In this document: positions 1 through 7,743 of the stretch, in pieces
Layout of the letters: each line of letters starts with the position of its first letter
Numbering within the stretch: the first letter of the stretch is position 1
Source: an uncultured Christensenellaceae bacterium
GTDB lineage: Bacteria; Bacillota; Clostridia; Christensenellales; UBA3700
Direction of reading: 5' to 3'
Assembly (NCBI GenBank): GCA_944380355.1
Contig: CALWHJ010000008.1
Location: 1 to 64,000 of the forward strand
Length of the DNA stretch: 64,000 bases
Program-made: the position numbers and the translations under genes
The notes under the pieces: generated by a model
Seen by the model: the letters and a program-made list of their open reading frames with translations, nothing else
What the model was told of the DNA's origin: nothing
The model's database searches: none

Positions 1-142
1 CGCGCTTCGTCTTGTAAAAGTCGCAATCTCCGCACCTCAAACTGCCCACGCACAGCGCACCTCAGGAAGAGTTTTTTGTAAGAGAGTATATTGTGACAAG
101 TATTGCCTGCGCACTTCGCTTTGTAAAAGTCGCAATCTCCGC
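1..142. repeat. 33-bp direct repeat, two copies
   Basis: Two near-identical 33-base units lie at 1-33 and 110-142, differing at three positions (4, 10 and 11 of the unit). Both contain the core TTGTAAAAGTCGCAATCTCC. The first copy begins exactly at the window edge, so the unit may be longer and the array may continue to the left. A shorter GCACCTCA repeat lies between them. No coding potential is evident; the function is unknown. Confidence 0.75.
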
Positions 143-448
143 TTTTGTCTTGATTTCTCTTAATTATGGATAAATTGATAAAAAATAAAATTACTGTATA
201 AACGGATAATGCTTTTTCAGAAGTTTGCGGTTTCTGAACAATAATGTTGACAACTTTTAAAATTCGTTGAAACAAACTTCGGTAAAAAATGTTAATTATG
301 CACAAGATAATATTCAGGATAGCGTTTTGAGTGTTCTAAAGCTATCGCTGGGGGTTAAAAGAAGATTCTAAGCAGTAAAAATATATGGATAAAACGGTTT
401 AAATTTTATCTGTTATTCAAAGAGTAATAAAATTTGACGGGAATATTT
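143..448. other. gene-free leader region before the TauE pair
   Basis: About 300 AT-rich bases without a convincing ORF. A TTGACA hexamer at 247-252 has no good -10 box at the expected distance. Nothing else is recognised here. Confidence 0.5.
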
Positions 449-940
449 ATGGGAAAAACTATATCGGATTTTAAACAAATAAATACAAAATTTAATTCAC
501 AAAAGGCTGTTAACCAAGAAAATACGTCAAAAAAAGCTTCTGTAAACGGATTTTGGGAAAAAAACGGAAAAGTACTCAAAAAAATTCTCACGATTCTGCT
601 TTCGGTCGGAGTCGGTGCAATTAATGGACTTTTTGGGGGTGGCGGAGGTATGCTGGTAGTTCCTCTGTTTACGGTTTTTATGGGGCTTGAAGAAAAACGC
701 GCACACTCCAGCGCAATACTCGCAATTCTTCCCCTCAGTCTGATAAGCGGTATAATTTATCTGGTCAGGGGAGATTTTACCCTTTACAGCGGAGGTTTTG
801 TTACGGCAGGCGTAATACTAGGGGGAATACTGGGCACTTTTGTGATGAAAAAACTCTCCAACAACGTGCTTGCAATCGTATTTTATGCGGTTATGATATT
901 TGCAGGTATATCTTCCTTGGTAGGCGCACTCAACCGATAA
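449..940 (+). CDS. TauE/SafE family permease, first half-protein
   Basis: A 163-residue membrane protein of the TauE/SafE family (COG0730), whose members export sulfite, sulfoacetate or related organic anions. A charged, Lys/Asn-rich cytoplasmic segment of about 45 residues is followed by about four hydrophobic helices. The first helix carries the typical glycine motif of the family (GLFGGGGGMLVVP). Usual TauE proteins have two such repeats in about 250 residues; here only the first is encoded, and the second is in the next gene. The ATG at 449 is preferred to a TTG at 434; neither has a clear Shine-Dalgarno. The substrate is unknown. Confidence 0.85.
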   Translation: MGKTISDFKQINTKFNSQKAVNQENTSKKASVNGFWEKNGKVLKKILTILLSVGVGAINGLFGGGGGMLVVPLFTVFMGLEEKRAHSSAILAILPLSLISGIIYLVRGDFTLYSGGFVTAGVILGGILGTFVMKKLSNNVLAIVFYAVMIFAGISSLVGALNR

Positions 941-974
941 TAATAAAATCAACGGAAATAGGAGGTCTTGAAAA

Positions 975-1385
975 GTGATTTTCTGGTACATTCTGGCAGG
1001 TGTTTGCGGCGGTATAATCGGCGGTATGGGTATGGGCGGAGGTACATTGCTCATACCTATTCTTACGCTTTTTCTGGGAATCGACCAGCGTAGTGCGCAA
1101 GCAATAAATCTTGTAGCGTTTATTCCTATGGCAATAGTTGTTTGCATTATCAACGCTAAGCGAAAAAATCTAGACTACAAGAGCATACTCAAGGTAGTGA
1201 TTCCCGCGTTGCCGACGGGCATACTTACGGCAATAGCGGTAGGTAAAATCAATTCGAAGACGCTCAGCGTGCTTTTTGCCGTATTTCTCATATGTTTAGG
1301 CAGTATTATGTTTGTTGCGTCTATGTACAAATGCACACGTGCATATATCTGCAAATGTAAAGAGGAATATTCGTACAATGACTGA
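975..1385 (+). CDS. TauE/SafE family permease, second half-protein
   Basis: A 136-residue membrane protein with the second TauE/SafE repeat: a glycine-rich first helix (GMGMGGGTLLIP) and about three further helices, ending in a Cys/Lys-rich tail. It starts with GTG at 975 behind a strong GGAGGT at 961-966, 34 bases after the preceding half-gene, so the two are very likely co-transcribed and work as a heteromeric permease. The split looks natural rather than a frameshift, because each half has its own start region and the second has a good ribosome binding site. The substrate is not known. Confidence 0.85.
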   Translation: MIFWYILAGVCGGIIGGMGMGGGTLLIPILTLFLGIDQRSAQAINLVAFIPMAIVVCIINAKRKNLDYKSILKVVIPALPTGILTAIAVGKINSKTLSVLFAVFLICLGSIMFVASMYKCTRAYICKCKEEYSYND

Positions 1386-1417
1386 ACGCTTGTGCATACG
1401 TTGATATAAAATTGTCG

Positions 1418-1446
1418 GCATAACGGCAAAAAAACTCTCATAGACT
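1418..1446 (+). promoter_or_regulatory. candidate SigE-type promoter of spoIIID
   Basis: GCATAAC (1418-1424) and CATAGACT (1439-1446) are separated by 14 bases. They match the mother-cell SigE consensus (KMATATT and CATACAMT) at 6 of 7 and 7 of 8 positions. spoIIID is SigE-dependent in Bacillus subtilis. The predicted start leaves a leader of about 10 bases containing GAGGTG. Confidence 0.5.
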
Positions 1447-1462
1447 TGAATTGAGGTGAGTT

Positions 1463-1780
1463 ATGAGAGAAGACTATACGGGGCTAATAAAAGAGATTGC
1501 AAAATACTTAATCGAGCACAGGTGCACGATAAGACAGTGCGCCGAAGTATTCGGGCTTAGCAAAAGCACGGTACACGGGTATATGCACGTAAAGCTCAGG
1601 TACGTAGATATTGATTTGTACGACGAGGTGCAAGGCGTACTCGATTATAATTTTTCCGTAAGACATCTCAGAGGCGGAGAGAGTACGAGAAAAAAGTACA
1701 CAAAACGCCCTGAAGAAGTACTAAATGCCCAAGCACGCGGGATAAGCGGAGAAAAGTCGGGAAATTATACTTTTTGCTGA
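1463..1780 (+). CDS. spoIIID: stage III sporulation transcription factor SpoIIID
   Basis: SpoIIID is a small DNA-binding regulator that switches genes on and off in the mother cell during endospore formation. This 105-residue protein has the helix-turn-helix (CAEVFGLSKSTVHGYM, about residues 26-41) and the conserved basic block after it (SVRHLRGGESTRKKY). It is slightly longer than the B. subtilis protein (about 93 residues), with an unconserved C-terminal tail. The ATG at 1463 follows GAGGTG with good spacing. Its presence indicates an organism with the sporulation programme. The spoIIID neighbours found in Bacillus are absent here. Confidence 0.93.
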   Translation: MREDYTGLIKEIAKYLIEHRCTIRQCAEVFGLSKSTVHGYMHVKLRYVDIDLYDEVQGVLDYNFSVRHLRGGESTRKKYTKRPEEVLNAQARGISGEKSGNYTFC

Positions 1781-1841
1781 AAACGCTCGGAGTTTGTCAT
1801 TTGCGAAGTTACTAAAAGGTCGGTATTTTATGATAATCTGA

Positions 1842-1869
1842 CATAAAACATACACGCTTGTCGGCGTGT
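1842..1869 (-). terminator. weak hairpin downstream of the ttcA-like gene
   Basis: An ACACGC/GCGTGT stem (1852-1857 with 1864-1869) is followed on the minus strand by a short, interrupted T stretch. It lies about 40 bases past the stop of the minus-strand gene. It could also serve spoIIID read-through. Weak as an intrinsic terminator. Confidence 0.3.
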
Positions 1870-1907
1870 CTGTTTGCGATAGTAAATGCGGTTGTAAATC
1901 AATCGCT

Positions 1908-2645
1908 TTATTTTTTTAGTATACCGTTCATCTTATCCCAAAGATTGTTTCTTTCGGGGTGGAAAAGCGCGGTGAGAAAACGCTGTTTGCAACCGTACTT
2001 TTCGTCCAAAGACGCGACAAGTTGTTTTACGTCCTCGCGTTTTGTGTTTTTGTCCATAGGACAAGGATTGTGAATTATCGGCAATTCGTAGCGTCTGGAA
2101 AGCCCCGACAGATACTTTTCTTCGACGTAAATAAAAGGACGGATGAGTGTTATATTGCTTCTGTCCATATGGCTTACGGGCATAAAAGTGGAGATTCTAC
2201 CTTCATATATAAAACTCAAAAAGAACGTTTCCAGTATATCGTCGGCGTGATGACCGAGTGCAAGCTTGTTGCAGCCGTGGGCAATGGCTACGCTGTTGAG
2301 TGCTCCGCGGCGCATCTTAGAGCAAAGAGAGCAGGGGCTTTTTTCTTTTCTTTCGAGTATTATGTCGAATATCCGGGTATGTTCGACTACAAATTCTACG
2401 CCAATGCTTTCGCAATATTTTCTTGTAGCTTCTACCTGTGCTTGGTCGGTATCGGCAAAGCCGAGGTCGATATTTATTGCCAGCAGGTCGAATTTTTCGG
2501 GTGCGAATTTTTTGTATGCGGCAAGTATGGCAAGCAAAGAGATACTGTCTTTTCCGCCCGACAGTCCTACGGCAATTTTGTCGCCGTCTTCAATCATTTT
2601 ATAATCGCTTATGGCTTTTCTTGTCAACGATAATAATTTTTGCAT
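1908..2645 (-). CDS. ttcA: TtcA-like tRNA 2-thiocytidine biosynthesis protein
   Basis: An ATP-dependent tRNA thiolation enzyme of the TtcA/TtuA group (245 residues). The PP-loop SGGKDS is at residues 29-34, a CxxC pair at 105/108 and a third cysteine at 195, the set expected to hold a [4Fe-4S] cluster. The LGHHADD motif of the adenylation domain is near residue 130. TtcA makes 2-thiocytidine at tRNA position 32; family members in Clostridia are often annotated only by homology, so the exact target base is inferred. There is no Shine-Dalgarno before the ATG. A weak -10-like TAAACT sits 6 bases upstream on the minus strand, so a leaderless start is possible here too. Confidence 0.85.
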   Translation of the reverse strand: MQKLLSLTRKAISDYKMIEDGDKIAVGLSGGKDSISLLAILAAYKKFAPEKFDLLAINIDLGFADTDQAQVEATRKYCESIGVEFVVEHTRIFDIILERKEKSPCSLCSKMRRGALNSVAIAHGCNKLALGHHADDILETFFLSFIYEGRISTFMPVSHMDRSNITLIRPFIYVEEKYLSGLSRRYELPIIHNPCPMDKNTKREDVKQLVASLDEKYGCKQRFLTALFHPERNNLWDKMNGILKK

Positions 2646-2789
2646 ACATTTAGTTTAGCTGTTTTATTGACTAAAAGCAACAGAATATAGTATATTAAAT
2701 CTGTAATTGTAATAAAATTATATAAAAATATATTGCACTTTACGCGTTTACGCGCTCTGCGCTTTTGACGCAAAACTTCGGAGGAACAA

Positions 2790-3671
2790 TTGACTGAGAG
2801 TATAATCAATTTTGTGAAAGAACTTATAGGCAACGACTATATCACGACGATGCTTATCTCTATGATACCTATCGTAGAACTGAGAGGCGCGATACCTGCC
2901 GCAATGACTATGGGTATACATCCTTTGCTTGCCTTAGCGCTTGCGTGGACGGGTTCGGCGATAGTTTCGCCTATTTTGCTTTTGATTTTGCAACCCGTAC
3001 TCAACTGGATGAAAAAGTACAAGGCTTTTGCTTCTCTTGCAAACGCGGTAGAGAGCGGATTCAGGAGCAAGGCGCTCAAAGTCGTAGGAGCGAGCGAGGA
3101 CGGAAAACTTTCTCCCGAATTAATGCGCAAACTTGAGAAGAAAAAGATGCTCGGCGTGTATATCTTCGTAGCCGTACCTTTCCCTATGACGGGCGTATGG
3201 ACGGGAAGTGCGGTATCCACATTTTTGGATATACCTTTTTTGAAATCTATGTTTATGGTATGGCTGGGCAATCTTACTGCGGGGCTTATAGTTACCGCGC
3301 TTGCAGTGTTGCTCGAAGACTATATGAATATCGTACTCGATACATTCTTTATCATAGTATTGATAGTGCTTGCGATATATATTTTGCGCATAGTAATCAA
3401 AATGGTAAAGAGCAAGAAGCAAGCTAAGGCCGATGCGGAAAAGGGACAAAACGCTGTTGCCGACAGCGAGACCGGCTCCGACGGTACTCAGGAAGCGGGC
3501 AAAGGCGGTGTCGAAGACGGTGAAGAAAAAGCCGAAAGCGACAATCAAAAGGGGCTTGACGAAGGCGCGCTTGCACCGACAAGCACAAACTCTTTGTCTT
3601 TAAAAGATAACGATAACAACTCAGGCGCGTCGGACGCGTCAGACAAAAAGGACGAAAGCGACGGAATCTAA
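2790..3671 (+). CDS. COG2426 putative small multidrug export membrane protein with acidic tail
   Basis: An integral membrane protein of the PF06695 (COG2426) family, annotated in databases as a putative small multidrug export protein without firm biochemistry. About 200 N-terminal residues contain several helices and the family motif around PIVELRGAIPAA (about residues 26-37). The remaining 80 residues form a low-complexity, acidic tail rich in Glu, Asp, Lys, Ser and Gly, not usual for the family. Translation starts at TTG 2790, chosen because GGAGG lies just upstream at 2780-2784 and no ATG fits. It is followed by prmA after 26 bases. Confidence 0.8.
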   Translation: MTESIINFVKELIGNDYITTMLISMIPIVELRGAIPAAMTMGIHPLLALALAWTGSAIVSPILLLILQPVLNWMKKYKAFASLANAVESGFRSKALKVVGASEDGKLSPELMRKLEKKKMLGVYIFVAVPFPMTGVWTGSAVSTFLDIPFLKSMFMVWLGNLTAGLIVTALAVLLEDYMNIVLDTFFIIVLIVLAIYILRIVIKMVKSKKQAKADAEKGQNAVADSETGSDGTQEAGKGGVEDGEEKAESDNQKGLDEGALAPTSTNSLSLKDNDNNSGASDASDKKDESDGI

Positions 3672-3697
3672 TTCCGTCGTTAGTTTAAGAGGATAAA

Positions 3698-4627
3698 ATG
3701 AAATATTACGAACTCACCGTAGATACAACCAGCGAAGCGAGTGAGCTTGTCGCGGACATACTCACAGATTTGGGCAGTAACGGTATAGGCATATACGACA
3801 ACAGAGATTTACTGGGCTTGTCCGAAAGCGGAGTGGTATGGGACTACATAGAAGAGCATCTTATACAGGATGACGGAAAAGCTCAGGTCAAGGGATATTT
3901 TGAAGTAGACGGTTATGACGAATTAAAAAAACAACTTCTTGAAAGACTTGATTTTTTGAAGGAAAACTGTCCATTCGATTACGGTACTTTGACACTCAGC
4001 GAAACGCTCGTAAACGATGATGACTGGGTCAACAGCTGGAAGCAGTATTATAAGCCTATTCACGCAGGCAGGGTTACGATAGTGCCTGAGTGGACGGAGT
4101 ATGCTCCTGCGGAGGGAGAATACGTGGTAAAAATCGACCCGGGTATGGCTTTCGGTACGGGAGAACACGAGAGTACCAAGATGTGTCTTATGCTTTTGCA
4201 AGAGATGGGAGTCGAGGGCGAGAGTGTTATCGACGTGGGTACGGGAAGCGGCATTCTTGCGCTTGCGGCTGCAAAACTGGGGGCGCAAAGCGTAGAGGCT
4301 TACGATGTGGACGACAATGCCGTAAAGTCTGCCAAGGAAAACAGCGCGCTCAACGGTTTTACGGACAAGATATACGTTGCCAATGCCAATTTGCTCGACA
4401 AGACGTCGGGAAAGTTCGATATAGTGCTTGCCAATATTACCGCCGACGTACTCATTACGCTGTCCCAAAGTCTTGGTGACTATATGAAGGACGGCGGTAC
4501 GGTCATTATATCGGGTATCATACTAAAGAGAGAAAACGAAGTCGTCAAAGCTTTCGAAAAAGCCTCTTTCAAGATTGAAAAGAGAATGAATATGGGCGAA
4601 TGGGTAGCTTTCAAGCTGATTAAATAG
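3698..4627 (+). CDS. prmA: ribosomal protein L11 methyltransferase
   Basis: PrmA trimethylates lysines of ribosomal protein L11 using S-adenosylmethionine. The 309-residue length is typical. An N-terminal substrate-recognition domain is followed by a class I methyltransferase fold with the SAM loop VIDVGTGSGILALAA (about residues 173-187) and the post-motif NITA. A start-proximal linker with NSWKQYYKP and GMAFGTGEHESTK is diagnostic. It is 2 bases from rsmE, so translation is probably coupled. Confidence 0.95.
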   Translation: MKYYELTVDTTSEASELVADILTDLGSNGIGIYDNRDLLGLSESGVVWDYIEEHLIQDDGKAQVKGYFEVDGYDELKKQLLERLDFLKENCPFDYGTLTLSETLVNDDDWVNSWKQYYKPIHAGRVTIVPEWTEYAPAEGEYVVKIDPGMAFGTGEHESTKMCLMLLQEMGVEGESVIDVGTGSGILALAAAKLGAQSVEAYDVDDNAVKSAKENSALNGFTDKIYVANANLLDKTSGKFDIVLANITADVLITLSQSLGDYMKDGGTVIISGIILKRENEVVKAFEKASFKIEKRMNMGEWVAFKLIK

Positions 4628-4629
4628 AT

Positions 4630-5361
4630 ATGGAAATTAAGAGATTTTTTGCAGATAAAACCGATTATTCGGACGGCAGAATAGTCATAAGCGGGGAGGA
4701 GTTTTTGCACCTCACCAAGGTTTTGCGTTATAAGACGGGCTACAAAGCTATCGTCAATTTGGACGACGAAAACGATTACTTAGGAACCGTAGAAAAAATC
4801 TTTAAAGATTACGCGGTAATCAAAGTGGACGAGATAACCCCCAATCTTTGCAAGACACGTGCGCAGGTAACTCTTTTTCAGGCGTTGCCCAAAGGGGACA
4901 AGCTCGACTATATCGTGCAGAAGTGCGTCGAACTCGGCGTAAAGCAAATCGTACCTTTTACGTCTGCTTATACCAACGAAATAAAATATAATGCCGTAAG
5001 ACAAAACAGGATAGCTCTCGAAGCGTGCAAACAGTGCGGACGCTCTTTGAAGTGCGAGGTATCGCCGCTAAACGATTTTGAGGGAATATTGAAAGAACTG
5101 AGCGGTTACGATACCGTCATAATGCCTTACGAACACGCTACAAAGGGCAGTATGACAAAAGTCAGCGGAATAGAGGCAGGCAAAAAAATTGCATTGATAA
5201 TAGGCAGCGAGGGCGGTTTTGCTCCCCAAGAGGTCGAGGCGGCAAAAGAGAAGGGCGCACAGATAGTATCTTTGGGAAAACGCATACTCAGGTGCGAAAC
5301 GGCGGCAGTTATCGCCGCGGGACTTGTGATGTACGAGCTGGGAGAATTGAAAGACGAATAA
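4630..5361 (+). CDS. rsmE: 16S rRNA m3U1498 methyltransferase
   Basis: RsmE methylates N3 of U1498 in the 30S decoding region. At 243 residues it has the N-terminal PUA-like domain and a C-terminal SPOUT knot with IGSEGGF and the LGKRILRCETAA motif that closes the SAM pocket. It follows prmA directly, the order seen downstream of dnaJ in many Firmicutes. Confidence 0.95.
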   Translation: MEIKRFFADKTDYSDGRIVISGEEFLHLTKVLRYKTGYKAIVNLDDENDYLGTVEKIFKDYAVIKVDEITPNLCKTRAQVTLFQALPKGDKLDYIVQKCVELGVKQIVPFTSAYTNEIKYNAVRQNRIALEACKQCGRSLKCEVSPLNDFEGILKELSGYDTVIMPYEHATKGSMTKVSGIEAGKKIALIIGSEGGFAPQEVEAAKEKGAQIVSLGKRILRCETAAVIAAGLVMYELGELKDE

Positions 5362-5459
5362 CCTTATGCGCTAATACGTCGACTACAGACTTGACAAAGC
5401 ATAAGCATATATTGATTATAAATAATATTTACATTATTAAAGAGTAAAAAGAGTACAAA

Positions 5460-6710
5460 ATGAAAGCGGTAGTATACAATCTCGGTTGCAAGGTGAATAA
5501 ATACGAGTGCGACAGCTTGCTGAAAAGCCTTAAGGAAAAGGGCTATGATGCAAGCGAAGAACTCGAGCCTGCCGATTTTTACATACTCAATACGTGTGCT
5601 GTTACAAACGAGGCGGAAAGAAAGTCGCGTCAATGCGTTACGCGCTGTCTTAAACTCAACCCTAACGCGAAGATTATAGTATGCGGTTGCGCTTCTCAAA
5701 ACAACGCGGAGCAGTTCGTGGACAAAAAAGGCGTGGTTTTCGTCAAGGGAGTGGCAGATAAGCAAGCCATAATAGACGAGCTTGACAAGACGGGCGTCGA
5801 GGTCAGAGAACTTCCCAGAGTATACGAGGACGATTTTTCTCCCGAAGTGGTGAGGACGAGGGCGTACGTCAAAATACAGGACGGGTGCAATAATTTTTGC
5901 AGTTATTGTCTTATCCCGTATCTCAGGGGCAGAAGCCGTTCGAGAGAGGTTGCGAGCATAGTAAGAGAGTGCGAAGAGCTTGCAAAAAAGTGCAAGGAAA
6001 TTACGCTTACGGGCATAGATATATCTTCATACGGCAAGGATACAGGCACTAATCTTGCCGCGCTGGTGAAAAAACTGGGGCACATAGATTGCAGAATACG
6101 CCTGGGCTCGCTCGAGGTCAACGTAATAGACAGAGAACTTTTGAGCGCGCTCAAAGGTCTTAAAAAGTTTTGTCCGCAGTTTCATCTTTCCTTGCAGAGC
6201 GGAGAGGACGGAGTACTCAAGAAAATGAACCGTCATTACACTACGGCACAGTATGCTCAAAAAGTCGCGCTCATAAGAGAATATTTCGAGGACAGCGCGC
6301 TGACTACCGATTTGATTTGCGGTTTTCCCACGGAAAGCGAAGAAGCATTTGAAAGCACGCTCGGGTTTATAAAAGAAACAGGATTCTATCAGGTACATTG
6401 TTTCGGATATTCTCCCAGAAAAGGTACGGTTGCCGCAAAATACAAACTTCTTGAGCCGGAAGTACTAAAGGACAGATGCTCAAGAGCTAGCAAGGTAGCG
6501 GAGCAGTGCAAAGAAGAATATCTTGAGAAGTACGTAGGCAAAACGCTCGAACTTCTTACCGAGGATACGGAAAACGGATATATGTGCGGATATACGCGCC
6601 AGTATATAAAGACGTACGTAAAAGACGTGGCGGGCGATACGCTGTGCAACGTAAAGATTGTCGGGATAAAAGACGGCATAGCTATTGGCGAACTCGTCGA
6701 AATACTATAG
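5460..6710 (+). CDS. mtaB: tRNA t6A37 methylthiotransferase
   Basis: MtaB is a radical-SAM enzyme that converts t6A37 to ms2t6A in ANN-decoding tRNAs. The 416-residue protein has three parts: an N-terminal UPF0004 domain with cluster cysteines (NLGCKVNKYECDS, then NTCAVT and CGCASQ), a radical-SAM core with CxxxCxxC in CNNFCSYC (about residue 142 onward), and a C-terminal TRAM-like segment. It is 98 bases after rsmE. The Shine-Dalgarno is weak (AAAGAG). Confidence 0.94.
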   Translation: MKAVVYNLGCKVNKYECDSLLKSLKEKGYDASEELEPADFYILNTCAVTNEAERKSRQCVTRCLKLNPNAKIIVCGCASQNNAEQFVDKKGVVFVKGVADKQAIIDELDKTGVEVRELPRVYEDDFSPEVVRTRAYVKIQDGCNNFCSYCLIPYLRGRSRSREVASIVRECEELAKKCKEITLTGIDISSYGKDTGTNLAALVKKLGHIDCRIRLGSLEVNVIDRELLSALKGLKKFCPQFHLSLQSGEDGVLKKMNRHYTTAQYAQKVALIREYFEDSALTTDLICGFPTESEEAFESTLGFIKETGFYQVHCFGYSPRKGTVAAKYKLLEPEVLKDRCSRASKVAEQCKEEYLEKYVGKTLELLTEDTENGYMCGYTRQYIKTYVKDVAGDTLCNVKIVGIKDGIAIGELVEIL

Positions 6711-6761
6711 ATATAATAAATTACTCAAACGCGCTTTGAGCGTAAACAAAAGGAGAGAGTT

Positions 6762-7166
6762 ATGGATTGTATTTTTTGCAAAATAATAAAGGGAGAAATT
6801 CCTTCCTACAAAATTTACGAGGACGAATATACATACGCATTTTTGGATATTGCGTCGGACAGTTACGGACATACGCTCGTAATACCTAAAAAGCATTGTA
6901 CCAACGTGCTCGATTGCTCTGACGAATACCTTGCCAAGGTAGCGGAAAGCGTAAAGAAGATAGCAAATCATTACGTAAACGATTGCGGTTTTGACGGCGT
7001 GAATATTCTCAACGCTAGCGGAGAGGCGGCTCAGCAGTCGGTATTCCATCTGCATTTTCATATCATACCCAGAAAGAAAAACGACGGTTTGGATATATGG
7101 CCGCTCAAAGAAAAATTCGACCTCGATATGCAGAAGATTTGCGATGAGCTTACGCTCGTAAAATAA
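6762..7166 (+). CDS. HIT family nucleotide-binding hydrolase
   Basis: A 134-residue histidine-triad protein of the Hint branch, which hydrolyses purine nucleoside phosphoramidates. The N-terminal CxxC (CIFC) may bind zinc, and the catalytic HxHxH appears as HLHFHII near residue 96. The start is a strong AAGGAGAGAG before ATG 6762. It lies between mtaB and rpsU, its standard position in the dnaJ-prmA cluster; its cellular role there is not defined. Confidence 0.93.
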   Translation: MDCIFCKIIKGEIPSYKIYEDEYTYAFLDIASDSYGHTLVIPKKHCTNVLDCSDEYLAKVAESVKKIANHYVNDCGFDGVNILNASGEAAQQSVFHLHFHIIPRKKNDGLDIWPLKEKFDLDMQKICDELTLVK

Positions 7167-7192
7167 AACGCACTGAAACTAGGGAAAAATTT

Positions 7193-7210
7193 TGCCGACG
7201 TCGGCTTTTT
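7193..7210 (+). terminator. short hairpin after the HIT gene
   Basis: The short GCCG-ACGT-CGGC hairpin is followed by TTTTT. The stem is only four to five pairs, so this is a modest terminator lying between the HIT gene and the rpsU promoter. Confidence 0.45.
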
Positions 7211-7223
7211 AGGCTAAATTTTG

Positions 7224-7251
7224 TTGACAAGGATTTTTCTTTATGTAATAA
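7224..7251 (+). promoter_or_regulatory. promoter of rpsU
   Basis: TTGACA at 7224-7229 and TAATAA at 7246-7251 are spaced by 16 bases, ahead of the rpsU GGAGG. rpsU thus seems to have its own vegetative promoter inside the cluster. Confidence 0.6.
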
Positions 7252-7292
7252 TATTGAAGTAATTAAGCCGTTTAGGGAAAGGAGGCGATAAT

Positions 7293-7472
7293 ATGTCGAC
7301 AGTTAAAGTAGGTGAAAACGAATCTTTGGACAGCGCAATCAGAAGATTTAAGCGTAAGTGTGCAAGAGACGGCATTATCGGCGACCTGCGTAAGAGAGAG
7401 GCTTACGAAAAGCCCAGCGTAAAACGCAAGAAGAAGGCAGAAGCGGCTCGCAAGAGAATGTACAAGTCCTAA
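7293..7472 (+). CDS. rpsU: 30S ribosomal protein S21
   Basis: The 59-codon gene begins [20 protein letters not shown] and ends with the basic RKRMYKS tail, typical of bacterial S21, which binds the 30S platform near the anti-Shine-Dalgarno. GGAGG at 7281-7285 precedes the ATG. Length and basic character match the family (about 58-70 residues). It has its own promoter and a strong terminator directly downstream. Confidence 0.96.
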   Translation: MSTVKVGENESLDSAIRRFKRKCARDGIIGDLRKREAYEKPSVKRKKKAEAARKRMYKS

Positions 7473-7486
7473 GGACTTAAAGAGTG

Positions 7487-7516
7487 AGAGGTACAAAGTA
7501 CCTCTTATTTTTTTTT
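7487..7516 (+). terminator. intrinsic terminator of rpsU
   Basis: A perfect 8-bp stem, AGAGGTAC/GTACCTCT (7487-7494 with 7498-7505), with a 3-base loop is followed by a run of about ten T with one A. It lies 14 bases past the rpsU stop. Confidence 0.88.
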
Positions 7517-7743
7517 GTGTGAATTATAGTATTAAGCACAATACTTTTGAGCGGTTATTGTATTTCAAGGCGCGTTGACAAATGAGGGTATGGTCAAAGT
7601 TTTTGAGTGCGCCCGTATCGGCAATTTGCCGTCAGGATAAAAACAGTTGAGTTTTTCCCGCTTATATTATATAATAATAGATATGATAACAGTTATTATT
7701 AAATATCGACTTACAATTCAAGGATAAAGGATAAAAGGTTTAT

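Noticed and set aside
1..142. CRISPR array at the left edge
   Set aside because: Only two units, 76 bases apart, with three mismatches, and no cas genes nearby.
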